64,000 nt of DNA from Nereocystis luetkeana (Eukaryota; Sar; Phaeophyceae; Laminariales; Laminariaceae), in NCBI GenBank assembly GCA_031213475.1, contig JARUPZ010000002.1, forward strand, positions 7,390,330 through 7,454,329. The letters run 5' to 3'. This document shows, in pieces, positions 1 through 35,395 of this stretch. How positions within the stretch are numbered: position 1 is the first letter of the stretch; every line of letters starts with the position of its first letter. The position numbers and the translations under genes are program-made. The notes below the pieces were generated by a model. The model was given only the letters and a program-made list of their open reading frames with translations, had not been told where the DNA came from and did not search any database.

Positions 1-1061
1 CACGCTTCCCCCCTTCCCCCCCCCTCCCTCCCTCCCTCCCACCCTGTATTCCCCCTTTTCCTTACATTCACCTGCACCGCACAGCAGTCTCCCAGTGTTT
101 TCTTGTGCCAAAAGACACCACGCCCAGCAGGAAAGAAACGGGGATTAAAGATAAAACACCAAAAGGCTCCATAACAGCAAAAAAGAAAAAGAAGAAAAGA
201 AGAAAGGGGCGTGTTTGGTTACGACACGGAACACACGCAGTGCCCTACATGCCACAATATCACCGATGGACCGACCGACCCCTATATGTCCGACCGATAC
301 GGACGGCCTCGCCCCCTTTGTTAGCCCGTGATCAAACCCTCTGCAATACAGCCGCCGCCATCCCCACCACCACCACCGCCACCACCAACCCCACCGCCAA
401 CCCCACCGCCACCACCACGACCGCGGCCATCACCACCCGAGACAGTGAGAGCTTTGCTCTCGCGCCGCGAAGGCAGCACCAAGTGCCCCCTCACCCGTGC
501 GTGCTGTTGTAACTTCATCCACCCGCCCACCCCACTGCGGCCCTTGCGCCGCAGCGACGCAAAAAATGTGATCGACCTCATGAGCCAGGGACTCCGAACA
601 CAACCCCTTTCGACCCGTCCGCCAAGCGATCATCAACCAACCAATCAACCAATCAATCAATCAATCAAAGCGATCAACCCGTCCGACAGTCGTTCGGTCA
701 AAATCCGTCGATCGAGCCATCAATTAACGAATCAATCATTCAACTATTTAATCAACCAGTCCGTCGATGTCATCAATCAACCAATCAACCGTTCAATAAA
801 TAATCAAAAGGTCAACCAATCAATCAATGATCAATGCATCAAACAGCCTGTCAGTCAAATCAACCGATCAATCAGTCAACCAATCTATCAAACAATCCAC
901 CAATCAACCAATCAATCCATCCATCCATCAATCAATCAACAATTTAATAGTCAACCAATCAACTAATCAACCAATCAATCAATCAACCAACTAGCACACT
1001 GAACCGCCACCAATCAACCAACCGACAGCCACCGATCAACCAACCAATCAAAACTCGTCCA
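1..1061. repeat. Simple-repeat region downstream of the Ca2+-ATPase gene
   Basis: No gene seen. It starts with C/T-rich sequence (1-45), then a CCA/CCG trinucleotide block (about 345-425). From about 610 to 1055 comes a long degenerate tetranucleotide array built on CAAT/CAAC (ATCAATCAACCAATCA and variants). The array ends within a few bases of the ATPase stop codon at 1062-1064, so it forms the 3' flank or 3' UTR of that gene. Confidence 0.8.
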
Positions 1062-25703
<24,642 letters not shown>

Positions 25704-28700
25704 GTCGATCTACTACTGCTCTAGATCTCGTTCTCTCTTTCTCCCTCTCTCTCCCACTCCCACCCCGACGCTTTCTTTTCCTTCCGACGGCGTGTCGAGG
25801 AGGGTGTCGGATGGTGTCGCGTGTTGGGACGAGACGGGACGGGGGGGTTCAAGCGGTCGGTCATCAGTCGGGCAAAAAAGTACAGAAAAGACGAAAGGGG
25901 AGGCGCGAAAGATTGATTAGACTACTGCCGTACGTACCGCTGACTGCTGACTACCTGGTATACTGTTTGTACATCAGTGTGACACCAGGTCTTACCAGGC
26001 TTGCATGGGTTGGTATCTAATGGCCTGGGGGTAGCCCAACAACTAATTGAGCGAACGGTTTGACACACCTTGTGTATACACGAGCGAATGGGATAGAAAC
26101 TCTAACCTGCCCTGAGGCAATGAGACCTGCTGTAATTAACCAAATGTTTAGGGACTTGGTGAGCAGTGCATCGTAGTTTTATGGTTGCCTCGTACTCGTA
26201 TTAATAGTGCGTGTCAACCATTTTCTCGAAAAAAGTGGTAAGCTCCACGTACTGATTGGTCTATCTCGTCTTCCACGCGTTCCTGGGAGAGACGGCGGGA
26301 TATGATGATATGAATATAAAAAGGATGATAGGCGGCAGGATGCCAGGATGCCCGATATGGTATTAATAGTGCTAGTAGTATCACACGGAGTGCATCCGCC
26401 GACTCGTGGTGTATACCTCGGGAGCAAATCCATATCCTGGTATTTGCAAGCTGTCTGTGATACGAAGGTACTTCGATCGCGCGTGCTGCTGGATATTGAC
26501 CTCGTGAAGGACAGAGGTACAAATGCAGGACGCAAATAAAACAGAACAACCGATTCTTGGGGGGGTATCATAGGGGTATAACATCTACGACCAGGTGTAA
26601 ATACTCGTAGCTTACTACGACGAGTACCTGGTACAGGGATACGGTAAATATCTGCATCGATGAATGAAACAAGGCCAGGTATTTAAAGCAATCATGGGAT
26701 CACACAATCACCCGTGGGTGGAGGCTTTGCTGGCTAATCGTCTTCGACACGAAGTTCAGGGAACGCCACACTATCACGCGAAATAGGGGCCTGCCGTGTT
26801 CATGAACTCGGGGTCGGTGTCACGATACTCGAGTACGCAGTATCAGGGGAGAGGTGTGCATCAAAACATTACGAGAACATTCATAAATGTGTGGAACAAA
26901 GAAAGGCCCGAGACCGAGACTACCCGCGATATTGCTGCTCGTGCTGCTGCTTGCGGCGAGATGGCCTTTCGGAAACCGGAGGTATTCGCCCATAGCGCAG
27001 GCTCTATCGAGTCACACCATCACCCAGGGATCAACAGTCTCGCGACACGATCTGCAGGGATGATCAGCACGCTATGCATGCGACCTACCTACACCGAGAA
27101 CGTCACACCAGTCCTTGGAAGCTGATTCAGAAAGTGTATCATATCAATGCACCGATCAGCACCATTTGTATCTCGCGGCTCTGGGGGGTCGCTCACCGGA
27201 GATCGCCAACTACACCGTTCTTAGCTGCGTCCAAAATGTTCCAGCGCGGAAAACCAGCGCAGAAGGGGGGAAGAAATGGATACCCCCGCTGTTCTTCTCG
27301 CTTCGGTGCAGCGAGTGCGCAATGCAGAAGCACAGGAGCTACACACAGCCCGGCCGAGACAACACCGGGAAACCCACAAGCTTCACGTGGCCCTAAACAA
27401 GAAGGCCACCGATTTCTCAATGAAACCCTTTTTTCGTGATACTGATACGAATCGAATCCTACATATTTCACCCCCCGTGGATCGGCCGAGGTGCCATAGG
27501 TTCTGTCCACATGCGTACGTCCACAGAGCTTACTTTCTGCCCCGTAGATAGTATCACCAGGCTCAGCAGCAATACCCAGGTCTAGCGTTCCCGGAACGCG
27601 CGCAAACTTGAAACTTCTTTCGACCAAACATCGGGTGGTATCAATGATACCGACGGGTAAAAACCGTACGGACAGCAGTGGTAGTAGTAGTTGATGAGTG
27701 GTGGACCAGCAACAGATCGTGCAGAGTGACCCAATGTTGGCGTCGCGTTTGAGTCCGACTGTGGGAGTGGCAGGATATTCTCACCCCCACACTGATAGCA
27801 GGAACAAGGCGCTTGGTTGCAACTCCCCCGCCATGGCGATTTTAATGGCCCTGGAGTGGTTGCTGCCAAGCCGATACAGACACACGTAAACATTTTTTAT
27901 TTTTTATTTTTTTTTCCATCCCATTCATTATCTTCGCACATCTTCTTCTCTCATCTCCTTCCAACTCGTAACTCAGATCCGGGGTCACATTGCAGGCTCT
28001 TCTACCCCCTTCCCGCTACGGTAGACATGTCACGGCATAGTCACAGAGCAGTTACAATGATTACCGGTTAGTGTCGTTACAGCTGCATGGCGAGTTTTGG
28101 TTCACCGTCGCCAAATAACAGTACCTGCAGGTCTGCTGGTACAGCTAAAGGCGTTGGCGCATTGCAGGAGATACTCGTCGTACAGATCGGTTTGCTCTAC
28201 TGCCGCAGCGCCAGTACCTGGTATGTCTTATGCTGGGCAACAGTAAATAATTCACGATTCGTCCTTCGGCGGCAGGTCATCCACATCGTAGACTACTATT
28301 CGCTCGACGTCGTACACATACATACATGTTATTTGTGCAGTCTTCGAGTATGTATGACGCGGTTTAGGTTGCTGGTACCTCTCCGGCCCACTATTGGTAC
28401 ACACCTCCTTATGGCGGGCTTCGAGTATTCCACGTAGAGTATATTCAAGCTTTCGATCACCAAGTCGCCTAGCTGCTGCTGCTTATTGGGTCGACACCAG
28501 TGCGCACCGTGAGCAGCCCAACCCACCAGCAAGTCAATCTCTTTTTTTTTCTCGGCTTCCCCAGCAGCGATATAGTCTCAACGCCGAATGAATCAAAACT
28601 TGGAAAGAACTCCAACAACATTTTTTTCTGGGGGCTACGCACTCTGCTCTGCCGGTGGGATACACCGGGGGGGTTAACAACCACCTGGTATTATATATAC

Positions 28701-29814
28701 TACACAGCACAGACAGACAGACAGACAGACAGACGTCTGTGTAACAGCCAACCCCTGCAATCCACGATCGGTTGCCTCCTATACACGCCAGTTATTGCAC
28801 TACCTGGTATACGGTACTACATCTCTACATCAGCAGCGCAGTATAGTATTGATTCCCTGAAAGACAAAAAAAAAAAACAGAGGAGAGAAGCCAAAAAGTT
28901 GGAAGCTATATACAGCCACTGCGAAGCCTTTTCCACCAACGCTCGGTGCATTATTTCTAATCCCGCAAACGGCAGTGTTATTAGACTACCACCCTAGATA
29001 GTATTTTTAATTTATAGTGCAGAGTGGTTGTACAATTCATCATCCATAAGAAAAGTACAAGCACGTCGTAAGGGTCTTCGTCGGGACGTCGACAACAGCA
29101 GCACAGAGTAAATATACTTCGTATATATATCGCTAACTTGACGAGCAATTACCACAAAATGTCCAAGAGCACAAGTATCAAGGAGAACGCTGCTGAGGAT
29201 CGGCGATTGTAATGGCCGGTGTGGTTCAACTCATAGTCGTTGGCTTTGCGTCTTTCCGAGTTGATAGAGGAGGGCATGACCACCTTGATCTCCATATCTT
29301 GTTACTGCATACAGTAGTAGTATTGTAGTGGATTTACAGGGAAACGAAATCAACGTCTAAAAAATTGGGCGCAACTCTATTACTACTGTTGAGATATGAA
29401 TAGACCGAATTTCTTGTTGCACATCAGCGATGTCACAGCGTGAGTTTTTTTTTGTTGCGGTTTTGTCCGTAACCACCGGTCGTTGTAGCTCGGTAGCCTG
29501 ACCTTTAAATACCAGCGCGGCTAGCCCTTGCAGTCACCTGCGAGATTTGGATGCTCTTCGAATTCAAAACAACAATATATGTATATATTCTTACTGTATG
29601 TAACAGGTCCTGGTACACCACGTACCGAATACAAAGAAGTTTGAGAAAGAAAAAAAAATTATTCTTGACGCTGGTGGTGGTGCTGAGTGTTGATCGCCCG
29701 GCGAGAGGCGGAGGCAAACACTATGAGGAGACTGAAGCGTGCGGCAGCGGCGGCCGTGGCAGCGAAGAAAACTGACGTTGTCGAAAGGAGAACAGAGGCC
29801 GGGGGGGGGGGGGG
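25704..29814. other. Gene-poor region upstream of the Ca2+-ATPase
   Basis: Contains the ATPase promoter and leader next to 25703, then no gene that I can recognise. Seen: five TACCWGGTA motifs (25952, 26625, 28215, 28801 and relatives), a short (CAGA)n run near 28710, and open stretches without family resemblance at 26796-27125, 27193-27627 and 28087-28437. A 48-residue frame on the minus strand (29154-29300) has exon-like codon use but no identity. Confidence 0.6.
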
Positions 29815-30345
29815 GGTACTCGATAGGAGCGATGTACTCGATCTCATTCATGACCGTAGTCGTATGACCATAGACCCTCGCATCCCTACAATGCCGGGAA
29901 GAAGCATGTCGGGTTTTCACCGACCAGGCAGACATTGCTTGCACCAAGCGCGAAGCGCCGTGAGGTGTATGGCGAGTCGCATGAAGGGTGAGCTGCATCC
30001 TATTAAGAACCGCTTTTGAGGCGGACTTGCATATGGACGACATCTTCAATGAGTTGATTTAATTTCCGGTGTAGGCATTTCCAGAGACAGCAATGGGAGA
30101 ACTATGTAACTGCCTCTTGGGTGCCTTGCCTTGAACACTACGTGATGCGATCATTCCCAATTGTGCGAAGTAAAGGTTCTTTACCTCGCACAAATGATCT
30201 AACTCGACAACCGGCTGTGTATGACCGCTAAAAAAAAAAAAAAAACGTTACCCTGGTTGTCTAGCTCACGTAGTGAGCGGCATGTTATACAGCGTCGTTG
30301 CCAACCGACGCCAACCCATCCTATATAAAATAGAGGGAGGGGGAG
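29815..30345 (-). repeat. 550-bp dispersed repeat family, copy 2
   Basis: Reverse copy of 5548-6110 and 33110-33665, ending in a 15-base G run (about 29802-29817). It contains the family hairpin in its clearest form (TTGTGCGAGGTAAAG against CTTTACTTCGCACAA, about 30150-30190). At 30139-30140 it has a single TA where the other two copies have TACCWGGTA. Another 30-bp family end, ATGCCCGTAGTCGTATGA, follows at about 30361. Confidence 0.7.
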
Positions 30346-30463
30346 GTACTCGTCTCATGCATGCCCGTAGTCGTATGAAGATACACGCTCGCATCCCAGC
30401 AATGCCGGGACGGAGCACGTCGGGGGGGAGGGGGGGAGCTTGCGGAAAACGTGCACTTGATTA

Positions 30464-31446
30464 ACACGTCGGACAACTCAACGAAGCTTAACCCAAGTTA
30501 CGTCATTTGGGAGTTAATTCTCGGGTGAGTTATGATGCATAACTGAGTCATACATGTTTCCGCTGGGGTGACTTAAAGTTTATTATTATTTTATTTGCCT
30601 TCCGACAATGTTGGTGGGCATTACTGGTCAGAATAGAAAATCTGACACATAACTGAGCTGTAGGTGTTTACGCTGGGGTGAGTTAACACATCACTCAGTT
30701 GTGCATGTCTTGCACACGTGCCCACTCAGTCAGGTGAGTTGTAACACACAACTCGGTTGTATTTTTTCCCCCCGGCACAAGTCATCTCTCGAAATATACC
30801 CCCTCCCACGAAAAAAAAAAATGTCACGGCCTTCGTACAATTTTGATGTTGTCCGAAAAACTTGCTCAATTTAGAGAAGGGGTCGTACGCACACACCCAC
30901 AGGCACCCACAGGCACCCACAGGCACCCACCCACAAACTCCACGCCGACGAGCAAGAGAGCTGTATGTTGCCGCTGCGACAGAAGGTGCACCCCACGCTA
31001 TATTTTTTAAGCGGGTTTGTCACACGCGTACACGGACACACGTGTTTCCACTCGCATTTCGTAGGCATCTAAACCGCTGTGATCTGGACGGTTCGTGCTT
31101 CCGCTGGGTGGGGTGAGTTATCATCGTCACGCATTGAAGTTAATTCTCGGGTGAGCTTTGATGAGTTGTGATGCATAACTGAGTTGTATTGGTGTTCTCG
31201 CTATAGGGTGAGTTATAGCACATATCTGAGATGTAGGTGCGTTCGCTGGCGTGAGCTATAACTAATAACTGAGTTGTATGCAGTAAGTAGGTTTTCGCAC
31301 TGGGGTTGGACGTCATACATCAGTGAGTTGTGCGTGTTTCCACTGGAGTGAGTCATAATTCATCACTCAGCTGTACATGTTTCCACCCGGGTAAGATACT
31401 CCTGCAACACGTAGCTCAGGTAGCTCATGAGTTGTCCGGCGTGTGG
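30464..31446. mobile_element. TIR element of about 980 bp with internal direct repeats
   Basis: Ends ACACGTCGGACAACTCA and TGAGTTGTCCGGCGTGT are inverted repeats with one mismatch in 17. The interior is made of degenerate direct units of about 55-60 bp built on GGGTGAGTTAT, ATAACTGAGTTGTA and TGTTTCCGCTGG, in two blocks (about 30500-30760 and 31130-31400). Between them lies unrelated sequence with a CAGGCACCCA minisatellite (30895-30940). No coding capacity. No clear target duplication. Confidence 0.55.
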
Positions 31447-31449
31447 ATC

Positions 31450-33105
31450 GAAAACGACTGAAAATGACTAAAAACTTACTGAAGAAAGACGCATACACTC
31501 TGATACAACTAGTGGAACTTTTTTTTGTAAACTCTTTCGTTTAGCAGGAGTTCACAGCATCTCCCCGATTGACGGCGATTGAGCGGCGGTAGGTTCAAGC
31601 TTAACTATTGTTCTCGTGTCTGAGTATCGCCCTACTTCGTACTCGTATGGAGCTCAAGCTGTTGATAGATACAACAACATCACGCATCGGGCGAACACCT
31701 GCCGTAGGGATTGGTCGCGCCCTATGTGGTGTTTCTCAGGCTCGGAAAAAAACGAGGTCATCATGCCCTGGAAAAAAACGTACACACAGCGTCAATTTCA
31801 ATGCGGCTTTGAACTTCGAAAGACAAGCGCGTGTTCCACGAATAATGCAATTGTTTGCGGTCAACTTGTTGTGTTTGGTTTTGTCTTGATGCGTTGTGGT
31901 ACCTGGGCTGCCCGCCAAATTGGACAGGCCCAAAGCGTACGAATTGTGGTTGAAGGTTACTGCGGTGCTCGGTGTGAGTGCTATAGCGTTGAAGTTAAAC
32001 CACACCCGTGGCCAATGAAATCATGGTGCGACGTGGTCTGAGGGGTGCTGTGATTAGGCCGGACGTGAGATCAGCTCAGGTCAGACCCTTGACCCTATAG
32101 TTTAAAAAATGATCTGCCATGAAATTAGGCCGTGCTTTTCTGGCCATACCGTGGAGCATAGAGCGTAGAGTTGCCTCACTGCAACACATCGACCCTTTCG
32201 CCACGCTCGCTCGCCCTTTTTATAGTCGAGGTTATTTCCCCCCGATATGGAAGGTTAGCGTGCAGTAGCTGCCGCGTTCAACACGGTATTTTTTTTTCCG
32301 CCCGACTCCCTCCCAGCTTCCCGACCTACGACCCACTGCGCCCCGCTTGCTTCCGTCCTGCTACGGCATGGTGGGGGTATCTCACTCGTAGGAAGAAGGC
32401 ATAAAGAAATCGTTCTCACCATCGACTGCAAATTCCGTCAATGGGGTACCAGAGCGGGTTGGGGGCTGTCAATGGATTTCCGCTTCATTTCGCGTCGCAA
32501 CGTGCTCCGTGGCGTCACTGCTGTGTCTTTTCCTTCGTTGCGAGATCGTGACGTTCCGGGCTTAAATGTCAGGCGGCATATATCTGGCATGCTTAGAGGC
32601 GTTTACCTCTAGACCTCGCGCATTTGCTGGACTGAGAACACTGTTTAGATTGGTTCGGAGAATACTACCAGGTACGCAATCTAAATCGCGCGATGTATGC
32701 TATAATACCAGGTGTATAGTATGCTGTCTCGGAGGTGTTGACAATTCGCGGGTGGTGCGGGAGACTGAAGTACCATGTCAGGATCGGGATTACGATGCGC
32801 TGTTGAAACCTTCGGCAGCATCGCCTCATACTCCCCCCCCCTTTACTATATACCTGGTATATATATATAGACCTGTTCTACGATGGAGGTAGCACATTTC
32901 CGCTATTTCGTTTCCGAAAGACGGGGTTCCTTGAGCCCAAATCGTCGGAATGCCAATCTTGACTTCCAAAAAAAATGTTTTCTAGACTCGGGCCATGGGG
33001 TTATTCGCCGCGATGCAATTTGATTTTTGCTGAAGTCAGTTTTCGGGTGAGGTATGGAGCTCCTTAAGTGAGGAGCCTCAGAAAAATCAGGATGAACCCC
33101 TATCG
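31450..33105. other. Intergenic stretch, no recognised gene
   Basis: Open frames at 31608-31889 and 31616-32041 have no domain, signal peptide or family resemblance that I can see. TACCWGGTA occurs at 32666 and 32851. Nothing else stands out. Confidence 0.5.
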
Positions 33106-33109
33106 TAGA

Positions 33110-33690
33110 ACGCCTCTATATATATTATAGGTTGGGTTAATGTCAGTTGATGACGGCGCTGTAAACACGTCTCTCACTGCGTGAGCTACTAGTAGACAAC
33201 CAGAGTTCTTTGGTTTTGGCGGTCACCACGGCTGGCGATGGAGTTAGATCATTTTTGTGCGGGGAGAACCTTATCTCCACACGAGGGGTGTGGCCGTATC
33301 ACGTACCAGGTAGTGTGTATATGGTAAGGCACCCAAGAGGCAGTTACATAGTAGACTCATTGTTGTCTTTGGAAGTGGCCACACCAGAAAATAAGTCAAT
33401 TCATTGATGCTGTCACCCATATGCAAGAAAACCCGCCTCAAAAGCGGTTCAAGGTAGGGTACAGCACACCCTTCATGCGACTCGCCTAACACCTAACGGC
33501 GTTTTGCGCTTGGTGCAAGCAGTGTCTACCCGGTCGGTGAAAACCCGACGTACTCCGTCCCGCCATTGCAGGGATACGAGGGTCTATGGTCTTACGACTA
33601 CGGCCATGCATGATGAGAGTACACCCCCCCCTCTATGGTCATACGACTACGGCGATGCATGATATCAAGTACCCCCCCCCCCCTCTCTCC
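33110..33690 (+). repeat. 550-bp dispersed repeat family, copy 3
   Basis: Same landmarks as copy 1, including GCGGTCACCACGGCTGGCG and CCTCAAAAGCGGTTC. It ends in two successive CTATGGTC-TACGACTACGG motifs (about 33585 and 33630), each beside a C run. TACCAGGTA at 33304-33312 occupies the same site as TACCTGGTA in copy 1. It directly precedes the LINE. Confidence 0.75.
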
Positions 33691-33694
33691 TCTA

Positions 33695-35395
33695 ACAACG
33701 TACAGGTTCTTTCTAGATGTACAGAAAAAAAAAGCCTGCGACACAGTGTGGATAAATGGATTGTGGAAAAAACTGTGGGAAATAGGAATCAGAGGAAATA
33801 TGTGCAGAATGATGAAAAATATGACGGAATGTGCGAGAAGTGCTGTGATGCTGGACGGGGAAATATCGAAATATGTTGATATTTTACAAGGAGTTGCACA
33901 AGGATGTACCTTGTCACCTAACCTATCCAAGATACATATTAACGACCTGATAGTAGCAGTCGAGGCAGCAAAGCAGCGAGTCACGGTAGGGGAAGATACG
34001 GTGTCGGGATTGATGTTCGCGGATGATTTCGTGGGGATACCATAATCACCCGACGGATTGCAGAAATAAATAGAGAAGGCGCTATAATACACTAGGAAAT
34101 GAAGGGTGACGGCGAACTTCAAGAAATGCGCAGCAGTTGTTTGTAACGAAGATAAGGTGAACCCGATAAATTTCAGTTGGAAGTGGGGAAAAGATTAATT
34201 GCCGATCGTAGACCAGTATACGTACCTTGGCCTAGAGATATCGAGAGACTGCTCTTGGGATACACATATGGCAACAGTAATAGGAAAGGGTAAAGCATAC
34301 ATAGGAAAGATGGATGCGATCCTAACAGGCTCGCACCTTGACACCAGGATTAAGATATTTATCCTGGTGAATGTGATAGTACCAAAGATAGAATATGCAG
34401 GAGAAGTATGGGAAGGAGACGCGAAACTCGTAAAACAGTTGGAAACAGTACAGATGACAGCAGCTAAAAAATGCCAAGATGCTCAAGTACGACTACTAAT
34501 ACAGTTTTAAGAGCAAAACTGGGAATGCACCCACCCAAGACAAATAGATATGTGAGAAGGTTGAAATGGCAATACCAGGTATATAGTAAGGAACATGCCA
34601 AAAAAGAGGTTGCCAGCCAAAGTTGATGGAGCTGTATTGGAGAAAGTAACAAAAGGCCGAGCTGGAATAAGGTGGGATGGCGTAGTTAAGAAAGTTTGGG
34701 AGGATACAGGGGGAAACCAAGAAGAGGTGATATCCGCCGGGGCGTTTGGGAGGTACAAGGAAGAAGCAGAAGAAAGGATGAAAGAAGGGAAAGGCTAGCG
34801 CTAAGAAACAAGGTGGAACCAGAAAAACACTTCGAGATATACGGGGGATTGAGGGAAGGAATAGGAATTAAAACGTATTTGCACACCTTAATGGACTTCG
34901 CGAAAACGCGGAAACTACGATTTCGTGTAGGTGGCCGGGGCCTGTCAGAAAGAAGAAAGAGGTATACCAGTAGCCGGGAGGAGGAAGAAGTAGATGCACA
35001 GATGTGCCCGTGGGGCAAAGCAATAGAGAGTAGAACACACATAGTAGAAAAATGCGAAATATACAACGAGGAACGGGATGTGTTAGAAGAAGAGATGAGG
35101 GCAATAGACGAATGTAACATGGAGGAGATTGATACTCTGAATAGCAGCGAGGAAACGATCGCTATCCTAGGAGATAGATGGTGGCCACTGGCGACCAAAC
35201 AGGAAGGGGATAAAATCACCAAAAAGAGTCCATGTAATATACCTGGTATGGAAATAACGCAATGAGCGCCCAATTGTTGGAGGTGTCTCTATTAGGAGCA
35301 GGAACGATACTCCGTCTCGAAAGGGATGCGTGGTCAATGGTCAAAACTAAGGCAAGCAACAAATGAGTGCGCCCCCCCCCTCCCCTCTCTATGGT
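33695..35395 (+). mobile_element. 5'-truncated, degenerate LINE (non-LTR retrotransposon)
   Basis: Starts inside the reverse transcriptase: DTVWINGLWKKLWEIGIRG, QGVAQGCTLSPNLSKIHIN, then FADDF (34016-34030, the catalytic motif). The thumb and C-terminal part follow (YTYLGLEISRDCSWDTHM, NVIVPKIEYAGEVWEGDAKL, MPKKRLPAKVDGAV, LRNKVEPEKHFEIYGGLREG, SRTHIVEKCEIY, ILGDRWWPL). The terminal knuckle reads CPWG, where I would expect CPCG. Coding is split among frames at several points. Two breaks coincide with TACCWGGTA insertions (34573-34581 and 35240-35248). The 3' end (NERP onward, 35262-35370) is followed by a C-rich tail. No endonuclease part remains. Confidence 0.88.

Noticed and set aside
27193-27627. 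144-residue minus-strand open frame
   Set aside because: Overlapping frames on both strands are equally open and no family resemblance is seen.
29154-29300. 48-residue minus-strand frame (MEIKVVMPSSINSERRKAN...) with a CAG just upstream
   Set aside because: Codon use looks exon-like, but no neighbouring exon or family could be found.
31616-32041. 141-residue open frame
   Set aside because: Free of low complexity but without any domain or motif, in repeat-rich intergenic DNA; cannot be supported as a gene.
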